From NCBI GenBank assembly GCA_021307315.1, contig JAJSPD010000044.1, forward strand, positions 248,001 to 312,000: a DNA stretch of 64,000 bases. Reading direction: 5' to 3'. Source of the stretch: Bisporella sp. PMI_857. Taxonomy: Eukaryota; Ascomycota; Leotiomycetes; Helotiales; Helotiaceae. The number at the start of each line of letters is the position of its first letter. Positions within the stretch are counted from its first letter, which is position 1. Position numbers and translations under genes: made by a program. The notes under the pieces are model-generated. The model saw only the letters and a program-made list of their open reading frames with translations. It ran no database searches and was not told the origin of the DNA. This document shows positions 10,357-21,019 of the stretch, in pieces.

Positions 10357-12535
10357 TGCCTAATACTTTTCTATCAGTAATTACGCACATACGCCGCAGT
10401 AAGCTGATGCGAAAGGCACGACAAAACACCTCATGACACAAGACTAGCTGCTGCCAATCTGAGACTGTAGATACAGGGCTCTAAAGAAGCCCTAGTTTCC
10501 AAGGATGGACATTCAAATCGTGTAAGGGTCGATGCACTTGAATTTTGTAGTTAGTTTGAGACATTAGCCACGGGACTTCCGATTAACCCATTAATTCTAT
10601 CATAAAACGCACCTCAAAAAAGGTAACGTCGCTTGAGGATACATGTTATAAAATTTTCATTTGAGGAGAGAATTGCCTCAGGAAGATCAACACCATTGCT
10701 CAAAGATGCCCCAAACTCTCTACACCCTATGTACATCAGTTGGCGGCTCTCAAAATATCCTAGACTCCCTCTAGAAGATATAATTTGCATATGAAGAATT
10801 CGGGAATCTCCCGGTGAAAGTGTAAAATAGTAATAACTACTTCCAATCTAGTTTTTCTCTGACTGGATGTGAGCAGCTTGGGCACTCATCGCTGGCCACT
10901 GACGGTACTATGGCGATCCATTTTGCAACCTTTGGATTGTATCTCGTCTACGCAACAACTTCACACAAAGCCATCCTAGAGGCCAGGACCATCAATAAAA
11001 CTTTGTGAATCCCCCAGACAATCGCCGCTGTGGCCTGCCTAGAAGTTGCAATTCTAGTATACGGTCGCGTAACCTATTGCGGAAATGCCAGTGCCTGTCT
11101 TATAAATGGCGATAGAGCACATACCTGGATGAAAGGCATGGCCCTTGTCTCGTTTGAGTTCATGTCGGAGCCTTTGCGACAGTTGATGCATGTCAGCCAG
11201 TCTCGCCATGGGCCAATCAATAAATTTTTGTTTGAGATTCCTGGCGCGCATATTATATTGGCTTTTGCCTTATGCTGGGAGCGCTTGAGCCTTTCGCCGT
11301 TTATAATAATGGTACATTAGAGTAGGGATAGAGAATCCCTCTCGTGTATTCTATCAAGTTTCCTAGATGGTTAAAGTAGCCCTCTTTTCATTTAAATCGC
11401 TCCAGACATCGTGATTGGGGTTAGCTATAGCCGCCTTTACGGCGATGTTAATTAATAGCTAACTATTAAAGTGACGAAAAAAGTTTGCCCGAATGCCATA
11501 CACATGCGCAAGTGTTATTTGCGGTTGACAGAATTTATTTTCACAGTGTCCGCACATATCACGACTCGCTATTAAGAGTTTCTCTGAAATAGCTAGTTGC
11601 TTCGTATAGTTCCCTCATTTTTCCTCACTATCCTCCCCAGACCCTGTCTCACCCAGTCTGTCGTTTTCCGAGTCTGCGTCGTGATGGACGGCACCATATC
11701 TTTCCTTATTTTGAGCAAGAAATTACGCAGTAAATTGTGTACGGACTCACTGTTTATGCAGGCCTGCAATAAATATACTCGCGGTCGAGTTGCAGAGAAT
11801 GTGCCGACAGGGTTCTTCAACACCCTTAATGGCTCTCCACAGTATCGCCGGTTGCGAGAGTATATAATACTGTCCGCGCACCGGTTGCTAGATTGCGTTG
11901 ACTGTAACGCGATTTACTTGCCTTGGTGATTCCAGGAATAAGGCTTCTAGTGATTCGACTACAGAAGACTCAGATGAAGTTCTTTGTAGCGTCGTGGAAA
12001 CAAGCTAAACCACGAGATTACGTGTTGAATACCACTCTACTCTACGGTGTAGAGCGCCTATTTACTGTAAGTATTACATTCTAACTCGGCCTCGTGATTA
12101 TACCTGTAATTTCAGTAGAACTTATGCCTATCAAACAGTCCATCTTATGTGGTAGATGCGGCATCAACAGATTTCCTTCTGCCCTGGAAGCAGTAGCATA
12201 CACCGCTTTTATTTTATGAGCCAGATTCACAGGGACGCAATACTCCAAAGCTGGGTTGAGACAGTGTGAAGGCAGGAAGCAATGTATGTGGGTCTTGGAT
12301 ATTAGCTTTAAATACTGTCTATCTCTAGATGTCAGTAACCTAAAGCAATACTCAAGATTTGTTGACATGTTTGTGTATATGCTAGCCTCCAAGGTCATTC
12401 CTAGCTAACGCTGCCATACCCTGCTCTGATTGGCAATTGTTTGTATCATGCATGATCATGCATATCATTGAACGGTTTTATACTATGGCCGTGAACGAAA
12501 CTTGGTCCTAGGGAAAGGTCAGACTCGCTTCTGAG
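10357..12535. other. gene-poor stretch with unrecognised short frames
   Basis: About 2.2 kb. The longest open frame is on the minus strand at 12081..12398. It begins with a true ATG and would give a 105-residue protein with five Cys, but there is no signal peptide or family signature. Other frames at 11030..11320 and 11597..11929 (plus) overlap equally long minus frames. I do not call any of these genes. Confidence 0.4.
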
Positions 12536-13610
12536 CTACTCTTTGAGAAAGGGAATATGTAGAAGTGTGGTTGGCAGGAGGAGAAATATCTTACCGAACT
12601 TTGGATGAACGATATAATTCTCCTGAAAGACATCAACGGTGTTGTCGCGAGAGTAATCTATCACCTTGCTGAAATCAACACATTGGTGTGGCGCGGTTTG
12701 ATTGACAATTGGCTGGGAATCTATATCCGTCCACATGTGTGTTATAATTGACACATCTGCTCGACATGTCGCACCCATACGCAGAACTTCAAGACAGTGT
12801 TCTGTGGATAGTAATGTTAGAGCGATGCAGTCAATTATAAGAAGGCTATTTCAGAGATAGGGGAGTGTCTCACTATTGTGTTCTCGATTTACGCTGATCT
12901 CTTCTTCGGTGGCATTCGGAAAGTAATACTCCGGGTTCAGTGTCTGATAAATTCGTTTCTGCAGTTCTATCAGTCAAGACCAGAATTACAATTAATGGGT
13001 TTGTGCGTTGCTTACGATGCAGTGCAACTCGTGCATCACGCTCAACATCCCAAGGTAACCGCCATCTGGTAGCTTCACAGCTTCGTTTTCGCGTTCCCAT
13101 CGATGGATCCACTCGTCCGATATCCTTATGTTGTTGTCTGTAAATTGTCAATACTGCAAGCTTGATAAAGCATTACAAAATGACGAACATTGAAGCAAGT
13201 CCCTCCACGCCTTATCCAGCTCAGGCCTTGGTTCACCAGTGTAGATGCCGTGTGGCGGTCCCATAATATCAAAAACCTCAAGATGTGTCTCTGTTCCTGC
13301 TAACTTTGCGGGGGCTGGGTATCCGTTAGTGATTTCAGAGCCTAATTCTTAGGATGCCAGGCTTCTTACAGTCTAACAGACCAAAGACAGAGTTTGTCTT
13401 CCGTGCCCTCGTCATTGATAGCATGAATATTGTGGTGTAAGCTGCTATCAGAACACAATGCAACACCCAGGCGCGAGCACTTTGCCATGTCGACGTCCGC
13501 CTAAGTCGCTGTAGGTCGATATCCTCGAAGGAAGACCCAGAACTTCTGGATGGTGAATCATCGGTGTAGATTGGAATATACTCTTGAATGGCCTTCTCTC
13601 GAAGCGACAT
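12536..13610 (-). CDS. UstYa-family (DUF3328) oxidase-like protein of a RiPP locus
   Basis: Model: exons 13610..13370, 13314..13189, 13137..13016, 12958..12874 and 12801..12536 (279 residues). The four introns are 55, 51, 57 and 72 nt; introns 1 and 4 have good CTAAC branch sites, while intron 2 has an unusual GTTCGT donor. A cytoplasmic N-terminus and one membrane helix (about residues 49-66) are followed by the UstYa pattern: GEPRPELDKAW, LPDGGYLGMLSVMHELHC (first HXXHC motif, residues 158-162), YYFPNATEEE, then the second HXXHC motif HNKHC (190-194), completed across intron 4, and PHQCVDFSKVIDY. In known dikaritin pathways such proteins carry out oxidative macrocyclisation of a repeat peptide in the secretory pathway. 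It is transcribed away from the repeat-precursor gene 1.26 kb to the right. The C-terminal end is uncertain: a GTAAGA after HPKF could start a further intron. Confidence 0.88.
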
Positions 13611-14870
13611 TTTCAAATGTGAGACTTCACGCTTTACAAAGTTATGAGAGATCAAATAGAGCAAGGCCAAAAAGACAGCAGGATAATTCACAGGTCATAG
13701 GACTAGTTTCTTGCTCGATCGCGAGGATGTCTGGTTGATTGCTCATCCTTGGAAGACGGATTTTCCAACGAATGAGCCACTTGTTCTTGATCTAGGAAGA
13801 AATTTTACGCATAGCTCTGCATTTTATGGTGACAATCTCCCCATTGGAAACTACCCGGGTTTCAATGTTCTATCTGCTAGGGAGGGAGGAGTACGGATGA
13901 GGAGAAGCAACCTTCCTTTCAGAGGCAAGTTAATGGGGAATTGCCAAGAAGAGGGGCAAAGCTTGCGTCTAGCCCCTGAACCAAGCGATTAAGCGAATCC
14001 ATTCTTAACGCCGAAATAAAGTTTCCAACAACTAGCGACAAGCTTTGCCACATGGAAGCAGCTGGCTTGTATGCACTTCAAGCATCACAATGGGCTTCCT
14101 AATGGAGGCTTATTCGCGACGAGTACAGTCAGATAGTGCCTGATATATGCACTTCTGGGATTTCCATTTCTATACGTTATTGTCTTATGTGAAGTGATCT
14201 CCTCTGCTACATCGCACGTTCTCACAGCCAGGCATGTAGCAGGAACATGATTAACGCGATCTCAGTCTGCTGGACTCCGTTTGGAATACAGCAAGTCGCT
14301 GAAGAGCCGTGCTACTGACTTAATTTCCAAAAGCTAATATGTTCATCAAATGATTAGAATAAAAGATAGCATTTCCTTGATGACATTCTGTCAACTCATA
14401 AAGCGCTAAGCTATTAGAGAAGGTTGTTTCTACATTTACAAGTACTATGGTATATTTATTGGACACAGGCAGAGCTTTGCCACATGTAAGCATGTGCAAT
14501 AGATTGCTTGGATCTGCTACTCATGCTCCTCTGGCCTATGGGTTTATGTCTTGGTATTTTCTTGGACCTCAAAGTTGTGGCACAAAAGTTCGAGCAAAGC
14601 CCAATGGTCACAGTATTGTACCACTCGGGCGTTTGACTCCGCTGTCACCTTCCATATCAGATCGCGATCATCATTGCTGACCCATGTTAACAATGGAGCA
14701 TAGGTCGTTAGGACAAGATCGTCAGTGGGATTCTACGGCATGGTCTGCTTGGCCATAAGGGCGGTGATGGATGGCCGCTCATAAGTGGAGGGTGTCTGAT
14801 TAAAGGCTTCTTTCACATCGCGAGCTTTCCCCTCCAAAACCAAATCCCACATATAGCCACTTCAGTAACT
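13611..14870. promoter_or_regulatory. divergent intergenic region between the UstYa gene and the RiPP precursor
   Basis: 1.26 kb lie between two start codons that point away from each other, so it should hold both promoters. I see no clear TATA box or named operator. Plus-strand frames at 13711..13992 and 14447..14680 lack any family signal and are not called. Confidence 0.5.
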
Positions 14871-15334
14871 ATGAGAGTAACCGCTGTGCTCACCACACTT
14901 GTGGCCCTCGCTCTTGCTTTACCAACCCAGCCTCGCTGTATGTGCAAAGCCCAATCCTTTGGTGTCTACTAAGCGTACTTATATTTGTATCAGCCAGTCT
15001 AGGCCAACATGAGTCCTTCTTGCCAGTAACAACCAGGGCTGAGACCAGCGCCGATGAGTCTTACTTGCCAACCAAGCGTGCTGAAACCAGTGCCGACGAG
15101 TCCTATCTTCCCAACAAGCGTGCAGAGACGAGCGCTGATGAATCATACCTACCTAACAAACGGGAAGAGACCAGTGCCGACGAATCCTACCTCCCAACCA
15201 AGCGTTCTGACACGAGCGCTGACGAATCTTATCTGCCGAACAAGAAGACTCGTTCTGACGCAAGCGCCGACGAGTCCTACCTCCCCAACAAGCGAGCGGA
15301 GACTAGTGCTGATGAATCTTACCTTCCAAATTAA
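14871..15334 (+). CDS. repeat-peptide precursor of a dikaritin-type RiPP
   Basis: Model: exons 14871..14937 and 15003..15334 (132 residues). The 65-nt intron has donor GTATGT, acceptor TCTAG and matching phase. Exon 1 encodes a signal peptide (MRVTAVLTTLVALALALP). The rest is nearly all repeat: one degenerate unit (HESFLPVTTR), then seven units of the form AETSADESYLPNKR at residues 35-132. The residue after Pro is Thr or Asn, and the first three residues vary (AET, EET, SDT, SDA). Five units end in the dibasic KR, one in KKTR, and the last stops after Asn. Signal peptide, dibasic Kex2-type sites and an invariant Tyr in each unit are the hallmarks of precursors processed with UstYa proteins. 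A UstYa gene lies next door. The likely core is the segment around SYLP(N/T). The product is unknown and its bioactivity cannot be read from sequence. Confidence 0.87.
15038..15331 (+). repeat. seven 42-nt tandem units coding the RiPP repeat
   Basis: Period 42 nt (48 nt in the sixth precursor unit, which carries KKTR). The units share the peptide but differ at many third codon positions: for example Ala-Asp-Glu-Ser-Tyr is written GCCGATGAGTCTTAC, GCCGACGAGTCCTAT and GCTGATGAATCATAC. This argues for old duplication with selection on the peptide rather than a fresh DNA slip. Confidence 0.9.
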
Positions 15335-18082
15335 AGATCCATTTGGCTTGATGTTAGCTAAATGCTAGATTTGCCTCATTCATATAAAAGATATTGCCTC
15401 ATCGCATACTTCTAGAATATTTATGTTGCGGCCTTCTGTTGGGGCGGGTGACTTGGGGTGGGCTTCGGGTAGGGATTTCGGGAGGTCCTCAATGATGTTA
15501 GAGCAGTCTATAATGTTGGGACGGTAACAATGCAGATGAATTATGATATTTGGCTTATATCTACTTCGATCGCATCGCTACTTAAAATTATTATCCCCGT
15601 GTTGCGTGTTCTCTTACCATATTGTTGATAATATTGTAAATGAAAGAACAAGCTAGGCGTTTCAATCTAAGCATCTATCGTGAGCATCAAGTTTGGACAT
15701 AGGACTCGTTATAACTTGCATTATATTTGGCGTCGATGACAGTAGTGATTCAGATAGTGTAACATTGAAGAGATCAATTCGGAAGCAGGAGACTGTAATT
15801 GGTGAATTATTGCTCTTAAATTTTTCCTTGTCTATCTGTGTTACCAAGAGCTCCTACTTCAACAGGTCACCAACCAGAGACTTGCTACGAAACGCACCAT
15901 CATAGCAACCAAGTGATAATTGCGAAGATACCGAAGAACGAGCAGCTTAGTGTCACTCACAAACTATACTATAATTGAAGCCCCTGTGAGGGACATCATA
16001 AAGCAATCAGTGCAAGATCGACGCCAAAAGGGGAACTCAGTACACCGGGCATGACGACAAGAAGCAGGATAGTCTTCGATATTATGGGAGTCATGACTGC
16101 GGTGGTATATTTCTAATACAACTCACTACCATTCATACGATTAGCGAATCAGCATAAAAAAAGGAAGCGTCTGCGAACAGTATAACCCGCCATATCCATG
16201 ATATATTTCTTGAACGAGATTAAATGGTAAAACTTAACATAGACGAGAAGGTGTTTAATGATGTTTAGCATACCCGATTTGAAAAGGATCTCTAGAAGAA
16301 GGAACTTTACGCTTGCTGCAAATGTCAGGTGGACCTATGCTAGTCTTAGGGTAGAGCTGTGAGACATAACGGTTGAAGAGACGATATAGTGCCAGAAAAA
16401 TTCGGCCCACAACAGGAATTTGTGAATAGGATGAGAATTTAGAAGTATAATCTGGGTAGTGACGATGAAAAGAGAAATATTCGGTAGAAAATTGTGTCTG
16501 AGAATATCTATACCTCGAGAAGGCTGGGGGTCCTTAAATTCGGACCCAAGTGGGTTGGGTTCAAAAATCAATGACTTCATCCACTAGGTTGCCAAAGCTA
16601 ATCAAAGCCTCAATATTTAAAGACCCTAGCTTTTTAAGCTCATTTTAACTACGAATTAAACTTAAAATGGCTTCTTAGCAACCCACTGGGGTATCTGTAG
16701 ATTGGGTTCACAAGCCTACAACCCATCCAACCCGGCCCCATTCCCCATTCTAAATACGTTTCCAAAGCATCCATTGGCACATGTTAAATCACAAAAGCAA
16801 ATGCCCTTACGGAAGGACTACAGGGCCTTATAATTTTGACAACACATCCAAATTGAGTATTAGATGGGTGATTGACTAACCATGTCAATTTGACATTGTT
16901 AGATGACGAAATACTTCTACGCCTTACGCCACGAGCAACTGGCAGCAAGCAAACAGGCTTTTGTGAGCCTGCGACAAAACCTAGAGAACTTATAGAGAAA
17001 AGCGGAACAAATCAAATTTTCACCGACACTTTTAAATAAACTAACGATGTTTAAATTTTATAGCATCTTATGCGCCTATTACGGTATTGTAAGGTTTGAA
17101 ACTTTAAGCAGCAAAAAATGTTGTTTTAATAGCATTATCTTGAAATCACTAGTCGTATAAGCAAAAGAAAACCAGCTTCTGGTACGCCTGATCATGTATA
17201 TACATAGCGTGTGCCATATCCTCTGTTGGACAACTGACTAACCGCAAGGCAAGGTTTCATTCAAAATTGCGTCGATGTCGAGTTCCAATTTCAAATAATC
17301 ATTTTTTCAACTTCGGCGAGCCTATCACAAGAGTATCGCGACATCATAAAAACCCGTTTTCCGCTGCAGGTATGGACACAAAGGCCGAAAGTTTTTACAA
17401 TTACGTGCCTAACAATCTTAAGGTCATATCTCTGATTCGTCACGGATACTAAGAGCTGAATTTTGAGCAATATCATGTAAAAAGGTGTCTTTTATCGGGT
17501 ATGACTGTTGTAAGAAGATAGAGAAGTGTGACATGAATCAGACCCTCATTAATACAAGTCTAATCTCTACCCTTTCTTGCTACGTTTCAAAGCCCTCTAT
17601 ATGCTTGCTGTCCAGGTAAACCACAAAGTACGAATATAGGCCCTTTTGCTCATATTGGAATGACTAGACCTTCAAACGGTTCCGTTTCTGTTTTCCACGC
17701 AATTCTTCAGCTACATGGCTCCTATTTTTGTCCTCATAAAATTCGCCTATTTTAATCACCCTACCATCCACTATACTGACTAAAGCCTCCCACACTAACA
17801 GCTTGGGAACCAAAATTTTGTCCCAAAGTCATGGATGACTGCCTGAGCTGCGTACGCGCGTCTGTCCCAGTTCTCGTATCAAAGCATTTGATCTACCGCT
17901 ATGTTCTTCATTGACATCACTTTCTGGGGCTGAGTATTTGATCAGAGAGATCTGGAACTAAAGAAGATGGGAGGCGTTGGGTATATCTTATTTGGTACTT
18001 TGGATCGAGTTCTGCCTGCAAGAGCAATAAACGAACTTTCTTTGATGCACCTCATTACAAATAGAGCTCTAGCCAACGGGGC
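15335..18082. other. gene-poor stretch, no gene seen
   Basis: About 2.7 kb of AT-rich sequence. Two GGGTTGGG/CCCATCCAACCC tracts near 16550 and 16725 lie in opposite orientation but match too poorly to define an element. The short frames on both strands show no family signature. Confidence 0.4.
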
Positions 18083-18899
18083 CTAGGCTAGCTGGTCAGA
18101 AGATAACAATCGACCATCTTCGAGGAAGCGGACATCCCATGTGCCCTGCTCTTTCTGGTTAACCAGATCCCAATAGGCCAAGCCATGAGCTTTCCCACTC
18201 AAGTCAGGGTATGCGATAGTATCCCCGGTACTGGTTACCTGGGATGCAAAATAAAACCTTCCACAAGGAACTTGTCAGCATGAAGTAAACCCATCTACAT
18301 ATGAGATTCTTACCTGAAATTCCTCTTGTTGTAGGCTTTAGCGCCAACATCAAGCAAGTGAACTAAGGCAGCTTTGCCAGCTCCAAGTGTGACTCCAGCA
18401 GGATGAGGCTTGAAAGGCAAAACATTCCCGGTCGCAATGAACACCTTGGGAGTCTCAACGCTAAGCTTCATAAAGCCCTTCACAGCTTCTCTCAACGCGA
18501 CATAGGCGCCAAAGGTATTGAGTTCCGTGTCATTCACTAAAGCTTGAGGACTGACGCTGAAAGGATCGTCAAAGTCTTCGGGAAAGGTGACAGTAGCGGC
18601 TACGTATTTAGGACGACGTTAGTGTTATATCTGATAGAGAATCAAGTGTGAGTGATACCATTATACACAACGACGTTTGGAATACCGAGCGATTTCGTCA
18701 CCTCAGCAAAAGCACCCTCGACGCTTTCTACTATTTTTAGGTCCACGGTGATGGCCAAAATACCTTCTTCCTTTGCTTTGTTAATGTCAGGATTCCTGCT
18801 TCCCACAGCCACTTGATATCCTTCCGTTTTGAATTTCCTTCCTACTGACCAGCCTGCTCTCGGACCAGCGCCAAGGATCAAAATAGTGTTGGGAGTCAT
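18083..18899 (-). CDS. SDR-like NAD(P)-binding oxidoreductase
   Basis: Model: exons 18899..18659, 18599..18314 and 18257..18083 (233 residues). Phases agree; the last acceptor (GTGGAAG) is weak. The N-terminus MTPNTILILGAGPRAGWSVG is a Rossmann dinucleotide-binding loop, followed by VAVGSRNP (the usual place of the second strand), a DLK acidic turn and NVVVYNA (the NAG-like strand). The classical YxxxK pair is not evident; the region KAALVHLLDVGAKAYNKRNFRFYFASQV takes its place, as in divergent fungal SDR-like proteins. An ATG at 18953 in the same frame would add 18 residues; the later ATG was chosen because the family begins right before the glycine loop. Substrate unknown. It lies 2.7 kb from the RiPP precursor and could belong to that locus, but nothing in it shows this. 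Confidence 0.75.
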
Positions 18900-21019
18900 G
18901 ACTGTAGTGTACGTTTCTGCAAGACGACTCTTAAAGTATGTGGCTGTGTCCATGTATTTGTTAACGGAAGTGCTTAGAAATATAAACTACCCCGAGCTCC
19001 ATTTGGAATTTGGGCCCTCCACTGATTGGTTAGAACAAAGTAATTTACTAAGCTCGGCCTAACATCGAGGATTTCTTACAGAACCTGGATTACAAAGCAC
19101 AGTTTAACTTTCTCTGCAGCCCTCTCCACCGACCAAGCTCGGAGCGTTGATACACAGCCAAAATTAGTGTATATCCTTCCTCGCATAATCCCACAGTTAA
19201 ATAGTTAAATAGTTCATTACAGCTCTTTGTATATTTTTCGGCATTTTTGCCAAGCTCCATAAAGCAGATACAGAAACCGTCGTAACGAAAACCCGACTCC
19301 ACGGACTTTCAATCATAAGTAACGGTGTGATATCTCAGCTTAGTTGTCTTCTATTTGAGTCGCATACTTTAGATATTGCTTTTTGATTTTTGCTGCTACG
19401 AGAGGATTTTTTTCGGAAACCAAAGTAAGTTTTGTACTTTAGCCACACTCAAAAATGGTTATAAATGTAGGTAGGTTTTGGGAAACGAACGTCTGGGGTT
19501 AAAAGCTTTTTTTAAAATCTACAATCAAAGCCATTCGGCTTGATAAAAAAGCTATTTTCGGTGGGCTGGGCTTCAGCCACGGCCCGTAGAGCAATTTAAT
19601 GTGGAGTGTTATCAATCGGCAATAGTTGCAAACCCGCTGCTATTAATACAGACACTATTTCGTGTCTAAGTCAGTGTTTATCTGTTTTAAAACATCGTTC
19701 ACGATAGGTAGTCGAAAGCGTAATCGAACTGCAATTGCGTAGACAGGACTAGAAACAAACCAAGAGATGCTAATATAAAGAACTACTGTCAGAAAGTCGT
19801 GTACTAGCGAGACCAGACGTCGCTGAAGCTCTTGCTGGCTTTCAAAGCTTTTGTCAAATTCGTTACTGTTAAAGTGTGTACTGGTGGAATTGGGTGTTGT
19901 TAAAGCGCCCGCTGCTAAAGTTACGGTTGCGAAAGATGCACTTGTAGGCCATCCTTAGGTTATCAGCGTTAGCTGGGCTGAGTATTAAAGAAGGAGAGTA
20001 TATTTTCCTGAGGAAGCTACTTAAAGAGATGTACAAGAGAGCAGATTGTCTAAAGGAGTCTCATGTAACACTCTATAATTACGAATGATTTTGTCAGACG
20101 GTAGACAAAGCAATAAAAAGATGATGCTGGACTAAGGAGATTATATCGTCCCTGACAAGATCTGCCATGGGAGAGAGTTGAGAGCTTGTATTGAAGCAGA
20201 TAGCTAGGAGGACTTGAGCGAATAGCAAAGCCTTTGTGCCTTTTGTTAAGGCGGGGGAGTCTGTAGGTGTGCTATAATTTCTTGAAAAGTAACTTAAGTT
20301 GATTGAAAGCAACGATCGCGTCTTGGGGACCGCTTTGTGACGTAGCTCCACTTATCAGTATACGCGACCCATGCTCTATTATAGTAGAGTAAGGTCAATA
20401 TTGTGGGACTCGGCTGCACTGTAATGTAACCGCAATGTACTCTTCTAAAAGCATCGTAATGTAAGCTTTAGCTGTCGTCTCTTGGAAAGTACGAAATACC
20501 ACTCATCATAGTAGTGTGGGAGTACAGTTATGTGGGCAAGATGCACCATATCAGAAGGTATTAGCATCAGGTGCATATACCAGGTTTGATGCACTTGCCT
20601 CTGCTCATGCAAGCTAAGTTTCAGGCACGGGGAGCTCTGTCACTACTTTGCTCTTCAGACACCCTGCCAAAACCGAAGAGTTAGCTAGATTTCTCAACTT
20701 AAGCTGTATTTCGGTGCAAGGCGGACTTAGGTAAGTATAGTTATCGATAGTCCAGAAGATACGCCAATGCTGCGAAATGCGGAAGTGCGTCTTTGGCCTG
20801 AACAGCGTACCGGAAATACCGAGACCTTGAAGAAAATACGTTCGTCACGGATTCAATATGATTTTCTTCCCAACGCTCAGCAACTCGTTATGTGAGTATC
20901 GTAGGAAGATGTCGCCAATAGATTCCCCGGTGCACATTCTGCTGCGGTAGTAGACGCTCCAAGGAACCTGGAAATCTTCTTGAGTGTGCTTCAAATTTGG
21001 TAGCCTCGGCATCGTCACC
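18900..21019. other. gene-poor stretch, possible decayed DNA
   Basis: About 2.1 kb. A plus-strand reading between about 19920 and 20340 stays partly open with several in-frame stops and looks like a decayed coding segment that I cannot assign. The last ~200 bp before 21020 should carry the promoter of the SPX-EXS gene. Confidence 0.35.

Noticed and set aside
10071..10436. 121-codon plus frame
   Set aside because: It runs through the MITE and its inverted ends; no coding signature.
13711..14680. Open frames 13711..13992 and 14447..14680 in the divergent region as extra RiPP genes
   Set aside because: No HXXHC motif, signal peptide or repeat; the region is better read as promoters.
15054..15368. 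Second long open frame across the RiPP repeats on the plus strand
   Set aside because: It exists only because a 42-nt repeat keeps every frame open alike. It lacks a signal peptide, and the +1 frame explains the conserved peptide and the silent changes.
16530..16745. Possible hAT-like element bounded by GGGTTGGG tracts
   Set aside because: The two tracts match only over a few bases in inverted orientation, and no 8-bp target duplication was found.
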